Source of the DNA: PRO6 sp035565775
Lineage (GTDB): Bacteria > Pseudomonadota > Alphaproteobacteria > Rhizobiales > Xanthobacteraceae
Reading direction: 5' to 3'
Length of the DNA: 64,000 nt
Assembly (NCBI GenBank): GCA_035565775.1
Contig: DATMRW010000021.1
Coordinates: 620,001-684,000 of the forward strand
The position numbers and the translations under genes are program-made. The notes below the pieces were generated by a model. That model did no database searches. It was not told the origin of the DNA and worked only from the letters and a program-made list of their open reading frames with translations. How positions within the stretch are numbered: the stretch's first letter is position 1; every line of letters starts with the position of its first letter. This document shows positions 31,568 to 40,835 of this stretch, in pieces.

Positions 31568-32716
31568 TCAGTCGTTGAGCAGGCCGCCCTGCGCGCTGAT
31601 CCGCTGCAGATGATAGTCGGTATCGCCGAACTGGTTCTCGATCATCGTCAGGCGCTTGAAGTAATGGCCGATCTTGAACTCATCGGTCATGCCGACGCCG
31701 CCGTGAAGCTGGATCGACTGCTGGCCGACGAAGCGGGCGGATTTGCCGATCTGCACCTTGGCGGCAGCGACCGCCAGCGCGCGCTCGCGGGCGTCGTCGA
31801 AGTCCAGCGCCATGGTGGCATACATCGCCATGCTGCGGCCCTGCTCAACCGCGACGAACATGTCGGAGGCGCGATGCTGCAGCGCCTGGAAGGTGCCGAT
31901 CGGCACGCCGAACTGCTTGCGCTCCTTGATGTACTCGACCGTGGTCTTGAGGCTCTCCTCCATCAGGCCGACCGCCTCGGCGCAGATCGCAGCGCGGGCA
32001 TCGTCCACCACCCGCTCGATCAAGGCGATCGAGTCCTCGGGATTGCCGATCGCACCATCGCCGTCGATCTCGACATTGGAGAAGGTGATGTCGGCCGCGC
32101 GCAGGCCGTCCTGCGTCGGATAGCCCTTGACGTGAACGCCATTGGCCTTGGCCGGCACGAGGAACACGCCGATGCCGCCGCGGTCGCGCTGGCCGCCGGA
32201 AGTGCGCGCGGTGACGATCAGCGTGTCGGCGGTGTCGCCGTTGAGCACGACGAATTTTTCGCCGTCGATCACCCAGCCGCCGTCCTTCTTCTTCGCCGTG
32301 GTGGTGACGTCGGCGAGGTCGTAGCGCGAGTCCTTTTCAAGCTGCGCGAAGGCAAACGTCTGGCTGCCGTCGATCAGGCCGGGCAGGTATTTTTTGCGCT
32401 GCGCCTCGGAGCCGCCGCGGCGCAGGAAGCCGCCGCCGAGCACGACGGTGGCGAGATACGGCTCGACCACCAGCGCGCGGCCGAGCGATTCCATCACGAT
32501 CATGGTCTCGACCGCGCCGGCGCCGAAGCCGCCGTCAGCCTCGGCGAATGGCAGGCCGAGCAGCCCCTGCTCGGCGAGCTTGCTCCACACTGACCGGCTC
32601 CAGCCGCCATTGGCGCTGCGGTGCTTCTGGCGCTGCTCGAAGTCGTAGGTGTCGCCCAGCAGGCCGTCGATGCTCTCTTTGAGAAGCCGCTGCTCCTCGG
32701 ACAAATCAAAATCCAT
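31568..32716 (-). CDS. pimD: Acyl-CoA dehydrogenase small subunit PimD
   Basis: A 382-residue acyl-CoA dehydrogenase. The N-terminal helical domain (FDLSEEQRLLKESIDGLL), the middle beta domain and the C-terminal domain with FVGQQSIQLHGGVGMTDEFKIGHYFKRL are intact. It matches the pimeloyl-CoA dehydrogenase small subunit of the R. palustris pim operon, which with PimC oxidises dicarboxyl-CoA thioesters at the alpha-beta position. It begins 13 nt after pimC. Confidence 0.9.
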   Translation of the reverse strand: MDFDLSEEQRLLKESIDGLLGDTYDFEQRQKHRSANGGWSRSVWSKLAEQGLLGLPFAEADGGFGAGAVETMIVMESLGRALVVEPYLATVVLGGGFLRRGGSEAQRKKYLPGLIDGSQTFAFAQLEKDSRYDLADVTTTAKKKDGGWVIDGEKFVVLNGDTADTLIVTARTSGGQRDRGGIGVFLVPAKANGVHVKGYPTQDGLRAADITFSNVEIDGDGAIGNPEDSIALIERVVDDARAAICAEAVGLMEESLKTTVEYIKERKQFGVPIGTFQALQHRASDMFVAVEQGRSMAMYATMALDFDDARERALAVAAAKVQIGKSARFVGQQSIQLHGGVGMTDEFKIGHYFKRLTMIENQFGDTDYHLQRISAQGGLLND

Positions 32717-32729
32717 CTGCTTTCCTCAA

Positions 32730-33920
32730 TCAGAGACCGAGCACGGCCTTGGCAATAATATTGCGCTGAATTTCGTTCGAGCCGCCGTAGATCGACACCT
32801 TGCGGTTGTTGAAGTAGCTCGGTGCGATCTGCGTGGTCCAATCCTCGAGCTCGTTGGAGCCGTCGTTCTCGCCGGGATCGTAGGGCGCGGCGAACGGGCC
32901 GATGACCTCAAGCATCAGCTCGGTGGTTGCCTGCTGGATTTCGGAGCCCTTGATCTTGAGGATCGAGGACGCCGGATCGGGCTTGCCCTTGCCGTGGCGG
33001 CCCTCGGCGGCGACAACGCGAAGCTGCGTCAGTTCCAGCGCCTTGAGTTCGATCTCGACCGAGGTGAGCTTTTCGCGGAAGCGCGGGTCGTCGATGATCG
33101 GCCGGCCGCCGGATTTTACGCTCGAGGCCAGCTCCTTGATGCGGCGGATGCGCTCCTTGGAGACGCCGACGCGGGCGATGCCGACGCGCTCATTGCCGAG
33201 CAGAAATTTTGCGTAGTCCCAGCCCCGGTTCTCCTCGCCGACGAGATTGGTGACCGGCACCTCGACGTCGTCGAAAAACACCTCGTTGACCTCATGGCCG
33301 CCCTCGATGGTGATGATCGGGCGCACCGTGATGCCGCGCGACTTCATGTCGATCAGCAGGAAGGAAATGCCGGATTGCTTCTTCACCGTCGGGTCGGTGC
33401 GCACGAGGCAGAAGATCCAGTCGGCGTGCTGGGCCAGCGTCGTCCAGGTCTTCTGGCCGTTGACGACATAGACGTCGCCCTTGCGCTTGGCGGTGGTTTT
33501 CAGCGAGGCGAGGTCCGACCCCGAGCCCGGCTCCGAAAAGCCCTGGCACCACCAGTCGTCGAGATTGGCGATGCGCGGCAAAAAGTACTTCTTCTGCTCC
33601 TCGTTGCCGAAGGTGTAGATCACCGGCCCGACCATGCTTACACCGAACGGCAACGGCGCGGGCGCAGGCGCGAGCTGCATCTCCTCGTTGAAGATGTAGT
33701 GCTGCACCGGCGTCCAGCCGGTGCCGCCATATTCCTTCGGCCAGTGCGTCACCGCCCAGCCCTTGGCATTGAGGATGCGCTGCCACTGCACGAGATCATC
33801 CTTCTCGAGGTGGCGGCCTTCCTGCATTCGCCGCCGGGTCGCAGGCGGCACCGCCTCCTTGAAAAAGGCGCGCACTTCATCGCGGAACGCCAGTTCTTCG
33901 TTGCTGAAACTCAGATCCAT
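32730..33920 (-). CDS. pimC: Acyl-CoA dehydrogenase large subunit PimC
   Basis: A 396-residue acyl-CoA dehydrogenase, partner of PimD. It has FSNEELAFRDEVRAFFKEAVP at the N-terminus, the FAD/substrate region GFSEPGSGSDLASLKTTA, TTLAQHADWIF, and the C-terminal VSIYGGSNEIQRNIIAKAVLGL. The ATG at 33920 is chosen over an upstream ORF start because GGGAGG lies 6 nt before it. It is preceded by an 81-nt gap after pimB. Confidence 0.92.
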   Translation of the reverse strand: MDLSFSNEELAFRDEVRAFFKEAVPPATRRRMQEGRHLEKDDLVQWQRILNAKGWAVTHWPKEYGGTGWTPVQHYIFNEEMQLAPAPAPLPFGVSMVGPVIYTFGNEEQKKYFLPRIANLDDWWCQGFSEPGSGSDLASLKTTAKRKGDVYVVNGQKTWTTLAQHADWIFCLVRTDPTVKKQSGISFLLIDMKSRGITVRPIITIEGGHEVNEVFFDDVEVPVTNLVGEENRGWDYAKFLLGNERVGIARVGVSKERIRRIKELASSVKSGGRPIIDDPRFREKLTSVEIELKALELTQLRVVAAEGRHGKGKPDPASSILKIKGSEIQQATTELMLEVIGPFAAPYDPGENDGSNELEDWTTQIAPSYFNNRKVSIYGGSNEIQRNIIAKAVLGL

Positions 33921-34001
33921 CGAAACCTCCCTTGCAGAGCGTTTGCGCAATCGAGGATCGCGCAACCGCCTGCCGTTCATCCAGCACTCTCGAAACCGCC
34001 C

Positions 34002-35192
34002 TCAGTGGACGAATTCGAACAGGCCCGCCGCGCCCATGCCGCCGCCGACGCACATCGTGACGACACCATACTTCGCCTTGCGGCGGCGACCCTCAATCAG
34101 AATGTGGCCGGTGAGCCGCCCGCCGGTCATGCCATAGGGATGGCCGACGGCGATCGAGCCGCCGTTGACGTTGAGCTTTTCGGGATCGATGCCGAGCTTG
34201 TCGCGGCAGTACAGCACCTGCACCGCGAACGCCTCGTTCAACTCCCACAGGTCGATGTCATCGATCTTCAGGCCATGGCGCTTGAGCAGGCGCGGAATGG
34301 CGAACACCGGGCCGATGCCCATCTCGTCCGGCTCGCAGCCGGCGGCGACGAAGCCGCGGAAGATGCCGAGCGGCTGCAGGCCGCGCTGCGCTGCGAGCTT
34401 GTCGCTCATGATCACCGAGGCGCTGGCGCCGTCGGAGAGCTGGCTGGCGTTGCCGGCCGTGATGGTGAAGCCTTCGCCGCGCACCGCCTTAAGGCCGGCG
34501 AGCCCTTCCGCGGTCGTTTCCGGCCGCGGCCCTTCGTCCTGCGACAGCGTCACGTCCTTGAACGAAACGTCGCCGGTCGCCTTGTCGACCACCGCCATCT
34601 TGGTCGCGATCGGCGCGATCTCGTCCTTGAACTTGCCGGCCTGCTGGGCGGCGGCGGTACGGCGCTGGCTCTCCAGCGAATATTCGTCCTGCGCCTCGCG
34701 GGAAATGCCATAGCGCTTGGCCACCACCTCGGCGGTGTCGAGCATTGGCATGTAGACGTCCTTCTTGATCGCGACGAGCTCGGGATCGACGGCGTGGAAC
34801 GTGTTGGCGTGCTCGTTCTGCACGAGGCTGATCGACTCGCCGCCGCCGCCGACCGCGATCTCGACGCCGTCGAACAGCACCGAGCGCGCCGCCAGCGCAA
34901 TCGCCTGCAGCCCGGACGCGCATTGGCGGTCGATCGTCGTGCCCGCCGCCGTCACCGGCAGCCCGGCGCGCAGCAGCGCGCGGCGCGCGACGTTGCCGCC
35001 GGTGGTGCCCTGCTGCATGGCGCAGCCCATCACCACGTCCTCGACCTCGGCGCCGTCGACCTTGGCGCGCGCCAGCGCGTGGGAGATCGCGTGGCCGAGC
35101 ATGGTCGGCCCTTCGGTGTTGTTCAGAGCGCCGCGATATGCCTTCCCGATCGGGGTGCGGGCGGTGGAAACGATAACGGCCTCTGTCATCAC
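34002..35192 (-). CDS. pimB: Acetyl-CoA acyltransferase (thiolase) PimB
   Basis: A 396-residue thiolase. The nucleophilic Cys lies in DRQCASGLQAIALAA (about residue 92), and the catalytic His and second Cys are in GHPYGMTGGR and CVGGGMGAAGL. It cleaves 3-ketoacyl-CoA to acetyl-CoA and a shortened acyl-CoA in dicarboxylate beta-oxidation. Its start overlaps the pimA stop by 4 nt. Confidence 0.93.
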   Translation of the reverse strand: MMTEAVIVSTARTPIGKAYRGALNNTEGPTMLGHAISHALARAKVDGAEVEDVVMGCAMQQGTTGGNVARRALLRAGLPVTAAGTTIDRQCASGLQAIALAARSVLFDGVEIAVGGGGESISLVQNEHANTFHAVDPELVAIKKDVYMPMLDTAEVVAKRYGISREAQDEYSLESQRRTAAAQQAGKFKDEIAPIATKMAVVDKATGDVSFKDVTLSQDEGPRPETTAEGLAGLKAVRGEGFTITAGNASQLSDGASASVIMSDKLAAQRGLQPLGIFRGFVAAGCEPDEMGIGPVFAIPRLLKRHGLKIDDIDLWELNEAFAVQVLYCRDKLGIDPEKLNVNGGSIAVGHPYGMTGGRLTGHILIEGRRRKAKYGVVTMCVGGGMGAAGLFEFVH

Positions 35193-36907
35193 TGGACTCC
35201 TATTGTCTTCTTCTGTTGAGTTGATTGTTGAGTTGACGGAAACGACGCGTGGACCTGCTCGCGCAGTTGATGGCGCGACAGTTTTCCGACCGGCGTGCGC
35301 GGCAGCTCCGCGACAAAGGCGATATCCGCCGGCAGTTCATGGCGGCCGAGCTTGCCGGCAAGGAAGCTCCGCAATTCGTCGATGGTGAACGGCGCCGCAC
35401 CGGCACGCAGTGTCACGAAAGCCTTTGCCGCCTCGCCGCGATACTCGTCCGGCACGCCGATCACCAAGACTTCCTGCACCGCGGGGTGCTCGTAGATCGC
35501 CTGCTCGATCATCTGCGGATAGACATTGAAGCCGCCGGAGATGATCATGTCCTTCTTGCGATCGACCAGATAGAAATAGCCGTCGGCATCCATGTAGCCG
35601 ATGTCGCCGGTGAGAAAGCGGTCGCCGACGAACACGCCCTCGGTGTCCGGAATGTTCCAGTAGCCGCGGGTGACATTCGGCCCCCGGATGCGCAGCTCGC
35701 CGGTCTCGCCCTGCGGCAGCACGCGGGTCGGATCGTCGAGCGCAACCACGTCGATTTCGATGCTGGGCAGCATCAGCCCGATCGAGCCGGGTTTGTCCGG
35801 CCCTTCGGGCGGGTGGCTGGTGCCGGGCGAGCAGGTTTCGGTCATGCCCCAGCCGCTCTTGAGCGACAGGTTGGTCTTGCGCTCGAAGATCCGCGCGACC
35901 TCGACCGGCAACGGCGCGCCGCCCGAGCCACAGCTCGTCAGCGACGAAAGATCGCGGCTTTCGAGCGAGGGATCGTTGGCGATCGCGATCCACATCGTCG
36001 GCACGCCGGGAAACGCCGTCGCCCGCTTCACCTCGATGTCGCGGAGCACCGCGCCGACCTCGAAGCGCTGATGCATCGAGATCAGGTCGCCGAGCTTGAG
36101 GCAGCGCAGCAAAATCACCGTCAGCGCATAGATGTGAAACAGCGGCAGCACGCAGATCACGCGCTCGCGGCCTTGGCTTTTCGCTGCCCGCGTCGGCGCG
36201 TTGAACACCTCGTAGATGCCGACGGCCGAGGTGAGATTGCTGTGGCTCAGCATCGCGCCCTTGGGCAGGCCGGTGGTGCCGCCGGTGTATTGCAGCAGCG
36301 CGGTGTCGAGCGGCGCGATAGCCGGCCATTCGGCCGGGATCTTCGCGCCTTCGACATAGGCGCGATGGGTGACGATCGCCGGATTATCCGGCAGCGGCAT
36401 CAGCGCGTTGCCGGCGTTGCCCCAGTCCTCATCCTCGCAAACGATGAGGCGGTCGATCAGCCCCTTGTCGAGAAATTTCAGGGCGGTCGGCAGCAGCGTC
36501 GCAAGGTTGCTGGTGACGAGCACCCGCGCGCCGCTGTCGCTGAGCTTGTGCGACAGCGCCCGCTCGCCATCGAGCGGGCTGAGATGCACGACCCGCGCCC
36601 CGGCCTTCAGCGCGCCGAAAAAGTTCACCGGATGATCCGGCGTATTGCCGAGGAACAGCGCGACCGACTGCCCCTTGCCGGTGCCGGCGCGCAGATGCGC
36701 GGCCGCGGTCCGCTCGACCATGGCCTCGAGTTCGTTGTAGCTGATCGGCCGGTCGCGAAACTCGATCGCCGGCAGATCGCCGTAACGCTCCACGGCCCCT
36801 GAGAGGAGGCCGGGCAGCGTTCCGTTCGGTATCGGCGTGTCCCACCGCACGTCCGGGGGATAGTATTTTTCCCCGGGATAATCTGGCCTCATACCCCGAG
36901 CGGTCAT
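35189..36907 (-). CDS. pimA: Long-chain/dicarboxylate CoA ligase PimA
   Basis: A 572-residue AMP-forming acyl-CoA synthetase. It shows the phosphate-binding loop YTGGTTGLPKGAMLSH (about residue 210), GWGMTETC, and the hinge/acyl-acceptor motifs LTGDIGYMDADGYFYLVDRKKDMIISGG, with the catalytic Lys near the C-terminus in PRTPVGKLSR. It activates dicarboxylic or fatty acids to CoA thioesters for PimC/PimD. The C-terminal tail holds a 12-nt tandem duplication (STQQSTQQ). Confidence 0.92.
   Translation of the reverse strand: MTARGMRPDYPGEKYYPPDVRWDTPIPNGTLPGLLSGAVERYGDLPAIEFRDRPISYNELEAMVERTAAAHLRAGTGKGQSVALFLGNTPDHPVNFFGALKAGARVVHLSPLDGERALSHKLSDSGARVLVTSNLATLLPTALKFLDKGLIDRLIVCEDEDWGNAGNALMPLPDNPAIVTHRAYVEGAKIPAEWPAIAPLDTALLQYTGGTTGLPKGAMLSHSNLTSAVGIYEVFNAPTRAAKSQGRERVICVLPLFHIYALTVILLRCLKLGDLISMHQRFEVGAVLRDIEVKRATAFPGVPTMWIAIANDPSLESRDLSSLTSCGSGGAPLPVEVARIFERKTNLSLKSGWGMTETCSPGTSHPPEGPDKPGSIGLMLPSIEIDVVALDDPTRVLPQGETGELRIRGPNVTRGYWNIPDTEGVFVGDRFLTGDIGYMDADGYFYLVDRKKDMIISGGFNVYPQMIEQAIYEHPAVQEVLVIGVPDEYRGEAAKAFVTLRAGAAPFTIDELRSFLAGKLGRHELPADIAFVAELPRTPVGKLSRHQLREQVHASFPSTQQSTQQKKTIGVQ
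35214..35237. repeat. 12-nt tandem duplication in the pimA 3' end
   Basis: TGTTGAGTTGAT is followed at once by TGTTGAGTTGAC. It encodes the repeated STQQ near the C-terminus of PimA and leaves the frame intact. Confidence 0.7.
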
Positions 36908-36910
36908 GTC

Positions 36911-38995
36911 TCAACCTTTGGCCAGCGAGGCGAAGGTCTTGCCTTCATCGGCCAGCCGTCGCAGCAGCGCCGCCGGCTCGAGCGAGGGATCGTTGGTCGC
37001 CTGGGCGTAATGCGACAGGCGATCGGCGATATGCTTGAGCCCGACGAGATCGGCATAGAACATCGGCCCGCCGCGATAGATCGGCCAGCCGTAGCCATAG
37101 AGCCAGACCACGTCGATGTCGCTCGGCCGCCCCGCGATCTTCTCCTCGAGAATGCGCGCGCCCTCGTTGATCATCGGATAGACCATGCGCTCGAGGATCT
37201 CCTCGTCGGAGATGGCGCGGCGCGTGAGACCGAGGCGCTTGCAGGTCTCGTCGATCAGCTTTTCGACCTCGGGATCGGGAATCGGCGCGCGCGATCCCTG
37301 CTCGTATTTGTAGTAGCCCTTGCCGGTCTTCTGCCCGAACCGGCCCGCCTCGCACAGCGCATCGGCGATTTCCGACTTGATGCCGCGATCCTTGCGCGAG
37401 CGCCAGCCGATATCGAGGCCAGCGAGGTCGCCCATCGCGAACGGCCCCATCGGCATGCCGAACTTGGTCACCACCGCATCGACCTGCTGCGGCAGCGCGC
37501 CCTCGAACAAAAGCTTTTCGGACTGCTTGGAGCGCGCTCCGAGCATCCGGTTGCCGACGAAGCCGTCGCAGACCCCGACCACGACCGGAACCTTGCCGAT
37601 GCGCTTGGCGATCGCCACCGCGGTCATCACGACATCGGGCGCGGTCTTTTCGGCGCGCACGATCTCGCACAGCTTCATGACGTTCGCCGGGCTGAAGAAG
37701 TGCATCCCGATCACGTCCTGCGGCCGCTTGGTGACGGCGGCGATCTCGTTGACGTTGAGATAGGAGGTGTTGCTGGCGAGCACCGCGCCGGGCTTGGCGA
37801 ACTCGTCGAGCTTGGCAAACACTTCCTTCTTCACCGCCATCGTCTCGAACACCGCCTCGATGATGAGGTCGGCATCCCTGACGTTCTCGATTCCGACGGC
37901 GCCGGTGACGAGCGCCATGCGCTGCGCCGGAGCATCGGCGGGAATGCCGCCGCGCGCGGCGGTGGCCTCGTAGTTCTTGCGCATCACTCCGAGGCCGCGC
38001 TGCAGCGGCTCGTCCGCCGTTTCGATCAGCGTCACCGGAATGCCAGCGCTGGCAAAGGACATCGCGATACCGCCGCCCATGGTTCCCGCGCCGAGAATGG
38101 CGACGCGCTCGACCTTGCGCGGCTTCACGGTGTCGGGAATGTCGCCGACCTTCGCCGCCTGGCGCTCGGCGAAGAAGGCATGGCGCTGCGCCTTCGACTG
38201 ATCGCCGGTGACGAGCTTGAGGAACGCCTCGCGCTCCTTCTTCAGCGCCTCGTCGAAAGGCACGTCGAGCGTCCAGCTCACCGCCTCGGCGCAGACGAGC
38301 GGCGCCTCGAGCCCGCGATTGCGCTTGTTCGCTGCCGCCGCGGCATTGGTAAAAATGCTGCGATCGGCGCGCGCCGCGGCAAGCTTGCTGTCGTCGTTGC
38401 GCAGCCTGCGGATCGGCCGCTTCTCGGCGAGAACCTTTCTTGCAAAGGCTTCGGCGCCGGCCGCCGGGCCCTCGACGATTTCCTCGATAAGGCCGTTCTT
38501 CAGCGCCTCGCTGGCGGAGATCGGCTCACCGCTGACGATCATCCTGACCGCAAGTTCCGGGCCGACCGCGCGCGGCAGACGCTGGGTTCCGCCGGCGCCG
38601 GGCAACAGGCCGAGCTTGACTTCCGGCAGGCCGAGCCGCGCATCCTTTGTTGCAACACGGAAATGGCAGCCGAGCGCCAGCTCGAGGCCGCCGCCGAGCG
38701 CCGTGCCGTGGATCGCGGCGATCGTCGGTTTCGGGCAGCTTTCCAATTCGTTGATGACATCGCCCAGCGCGGGCGGCTGCGGCGGCTTGCCGAATTCGGT
38801 GATGTCGGCGCCGGCGACGAATGTGCGGCCGGCGCAGGCAAGCACGATAGCCTGCACATTGCTATCGGCCACCGCTTGCTTGACGGCGTCGCTGATGCCC
38901 TTGCGAACGGCGGCACTCAGGGCATTTACGGGAGGGTTGTCGACCGTGATGACAGCGATTGCATCATGGTTTTCATATTTTACCACTTCGCCCAC
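36911..38995 (-). CDS. pimF: Bifunctional enoyl-CoA hydratase/3-hydroxyacyl-CoA dehydrogenase PimF
   Basis: A 694-residue multifunctional beta-oxidation protein. The N-terminal crotonase domain (about 1-190) has IHGTALGGGLELALGCHFRVA and LPEVKLGLLPGAGGTQRLPR with its catalytic Glu pair. The 3-hydroxyacyl-CoA dehydrogenase part (about 295-690) has the NAD loop ILGAGTMGGGIAMSFASAG and IGMHFFSPANVM. It is the first gene of the pim operon, 3 nt before pimA, and divergent from the IclR regulator. Confidence 0.94.
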   Translation of the reverse strand: MGEVVKYENHDAIAVITVDNPPVNALSAAVRKGISDAVKQAVADSNVQAIVLACAGRTFVAGADITEFGKPPQPPALGDVINELESCPKPTIAAIHGTALGGGLELALGCHFRVATKDARLGLPEVKLGLLPGAGGTQRLPRAVGPELAVRMIVSGEPISASEALKNGLIEEIVEGPAAGAEAFARKVLAEKRPIRRLRNDDSKLAAARADRSIFTNAAAAANKRNRGLEAPLVCAEAVSWTLDVPFDEALKKEREAFLKLVTGDQSKAQRHAFFAERQAAKVGDIPDTVKPRKVERVAILGAGTMGGGIAMSFASAGIPVTLIETADEPLQRGLGVMRKNYEATAARGGIPADAPAQRMALVTGAVGIENVRDADLIIEAVFETMAVKKEVFAKLDEFAKPGAVLASNTSYLNVNEIAAVTKRPQDVIGMHFFSPANVMKLCEIVRAEKTAPDVVMTAVAIAKRIGKVPVVVGVCDGFVGNRMLGARSKQSEKLLFEGALPQQVDAVVTKFGMPMGPFAMGDLAGLDIGWRSRKDRGIKSEIADALCEAGRFGQKTGKGYYKYEQGSRAPIPDPEVEKLIDETCKRLGLTRRAISDEEILERMVYPMINEGARILEEKIAGRPSDIDVVWLYGYGWPIYRGGPMFYADLVGLKHIADRLSHYAQATNDPSLEPAALLRRLADEGKTFASLAKG

Positions 38996-39027
38996 AACTT
39001 ACTCCTTCCCATTCTTCGTTTTTATTT

Positions 39028-39055
39028 ATTTCGCACAGCGGAATTCAATTTCGCA
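39028..39055. promoter_or_regulatory. Direct repeats in the pimF/IclR divergent promoter
   Basis: ATTTCGCA occurs twice, at 39028-39035 and 39048-39055, a 20-nt period that places both on one helix face. The pair lies in the 94-nt gap between pimF and the IclR gene and encloses a GAATTC dyad. It is a candidate IclR-family operator. TTGACA at 39058-39063 may be a -35 box. Confidence 0.45.
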
Positions 39056-39089
39056 TCTTGACAATGAGGGATATTTTGAAGAGCGTTTG

Positions 39090-39986
39090 ATGTCAACGAG
39101 AACAATACGACGCATGAAACGCCCGAACAACAAGGTCGCGACCGATCGTAATTTCGTCATCGCGCTTTCGCGCGGTCTCGAAGTGTTGCGGGCATTTCGG
39201 CCGAATGACGGCTTGCTCGGCAACCAGGAAATTGCCGCGCGCACCAATCTTCCCAAGCCCACCGTGTCGCGACTGACCTACACGCTGACCAAGCTTGGCT
39301 ACCTTGCCCAAATTCCCCGCTTTGAAAAATACCAGCTCACGCCCGCGGCCATGGCCCTCGGCTATTCGGCGCTGTCCAATCTCGGCATTCGCCATCTGTC
39401 GGAATCCTATCGCGAGCGACTGATGTCGGAAACCGGCGGCGCGGTCGCCGTCGGCGGCCGCGATCGCCTGAGCATGATTTATTTTGGCCAGTGCCGCAAT
39501 GGCCTGGCGCTCGGCGTGCAACTCGACGTCGGCTCGCGCGTGCCGATTGCAACGACGGCGATGGGGCGCGCCTACCTGTGGGCGCTGGCCCCGGATGCGC
39601 GCGCCGAACTGATGCGCGAGCTGCGCGAACACTACGGCGGGCGCTGGCCGAAGATCCGCGACGGCATCATGCGTTCCGGCGAGATCATCGCGCGGCACGG
39701 CTTTTCGATTTCGGTGGGCGAATGGCAGGACGACGTCCATGCGGCGGGCGTCGCCATCAACTTCAATGACGGCACCGGCCCTTACGCCTTCAACTGCGGC
39801 GCGCCGGCGTTCCGCTTCACCGAAGATCGGTTGATCAACGACATTGGACCGCGTCTGGTCGCGATGGTAAGAACTATCGAAACGGCCTTGAACGGCGGCG
39901 CAACGACGCCCCGAGCAAAACAAGCTTCGAAAAAGCCGAAAATCAAGGGAGGGAAGGTTGGTCGCGTGGTTGAGGGTATCGAATAG
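39090..39986 (+). CDS. IclR-family transcriptional regulator (PimR-like)
   Basis: A 298-residue IclR regulator. The winged helix-turn-helix (about 25-90) has FVIALSRGLEVLRAF, GNQEIAARTNLPKPTVSRLTYTLTKLGYL; the IclR effector domain follows (about 110-270) with VPIATTAMGRAYLWALAPD and SVGEWQDDVHAAGVAINF. The ATG at 39090 starts the domain without the long upstream frame; ATG 39114 is an alternative. It is divergent from pimF and likely controls the pim operon, and perhaps the transporter genes that follow 54 nt downstream. Confidence 0.92.
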   Translation: MSTRTIRRMKRPNNKVATDRNFVIALSRGLEVLRAFRPNDGLLGNQEIAARTNLPKPTVSRLTYTLTKLGYLAQIPRFEKYQLTPAAMALGYSALSNLGIRHLSESYRERLMSETGGAVAVGGRDRLSMIYFGQCRNGLALGVQLDVGSRVPIATTAMGRAYLWALAPDARAELMRELREHYGGRWPKIRDGIMRSGEIIARHGFSISVGEWQDDVHAAGVAINFNDGTGPYAFNCGAPAFRFTEDRLINDIGPRLVAMVRTIETALNGGATTPRAKQASKKPKIKGGKVGRVVEGIE

Positions 39987-40040
39987 AGATCATCGCCGGC
40001 GTAGGCATCACGTCTCCGTCACCGTGCAAGGCAGCCGCCG

Positions 40041-40835
40041 ATGATGCAGACTGCAACTGCACAGGGCACAGCCCCCCTGCTCGCGGTGCACGACGTCAGC
40101 GTCGTGTTCGGCGGCATCGTAGCGTTGAACGGCGTGTCGTTCGACCTCCGGCAAGGCAGCATTTTAGGTCTGATCGGGCCCAACGGCGCGGGCAAGACCA
40201 CGTTGTTCAACTGCCTCAGTCGCCTCTACCAGCCGAGCAAGGGCGACATTCTGATGAACGGGCAGAGCATCCTGTCCCGTCCCGCCCACCGCATCGCCGA
40301 GATCGGCATCGGGCGCACCTTCCAGAACGTGGCGCTGTTCCAGCTTCAGACCGTGCGTGACAACGTCCGCATCGGCGCCCACTCGCAGACAACGGGCGAC
40401 GTCATCAGCGACTCGCTGAAGCTGTCGCGCGCGCGCAGCACCGAAGCCGAGATCAACAAGCGCGTCGACGAGATCCTCGCCTACCTACATCTCGAGGACG
40501 TCGCCGACATTGTCGTATCGGGCCTGCCGTTCGGCACGCAGAAGCGCGTCGAGCTTGCCCGCGCCCTCGCGGCGCGGCCCAAAATCCTGCTTCTCGACGA
40601 GCCGGCGGGCGGCCTCAATCACGAGGAGGTCTATCAGCTCGGCGACCTGATCCAGCGCATCCGCGACGAACAGCACATCACCGTGCTGCTGGTGGAGCAC
40701 CACATGGGGCTGGTGATGAAAATCGCCGACCATGTGGTCGCGCTCAACTTCGGAAAGAAACTCGCTGAAGGCACGCCCGCGCAGGTGCAGGCCGACCCCG
40801 AAGTCATCAAGGCCTATCTGGGGAGCAAGGACTGA
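40041..40835 (+). CDS. ABC transporter ATP-binding protein (LivG type)
   Basis: A 264-residue HAAT-family ATPase. Walker A is GPNGAGKTT (about 43-51), Walker B is ILLLDEPAGGLNHEE, and the signature region reads LPFGTQKRVELARAL. It pairs with the LivF-like ATPase, whose start overlaps its stop by 1 nt (TGATG). It is the first gene of a complete G-F-H-M-K transporter. Next to pim genes, the substrate is probably a dicarboxylic or fatty/aromatic acid rather than an amino acid; this is inference. Confidence 0.93.
   Translation: MMQTATAQGTAPLLAVHDVSVVFGGIVALNGVSFDLRQGSILGLIGPNGAGKTTLFNCLSRLYQPSKGDILMNGQSILSRPAHRIAEIGIGRTFQNVALFQLQTVRDNVRIGAHSQTTGDVISDSLKLSRARSTEAEINKRVDEILAYLHLEDVADIVVSGLPFGTQKRVELARALAARPKILLLDEPAGGLNHEEVYQLGDLIQRIRDEQHITVLLVEHHMGLVMKIADHVVALNFGKKLAEGTPAQVQADPEVIKAYLGSKD

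Noticed and set aside
32649..35219. An 856-codon plus-strand frame opposite pimB-pimC
   Set aside because: The minus-strand acyl-CoA dehydrogenase and thiolase genes have all catalytic motifs. The antisense frame has none.
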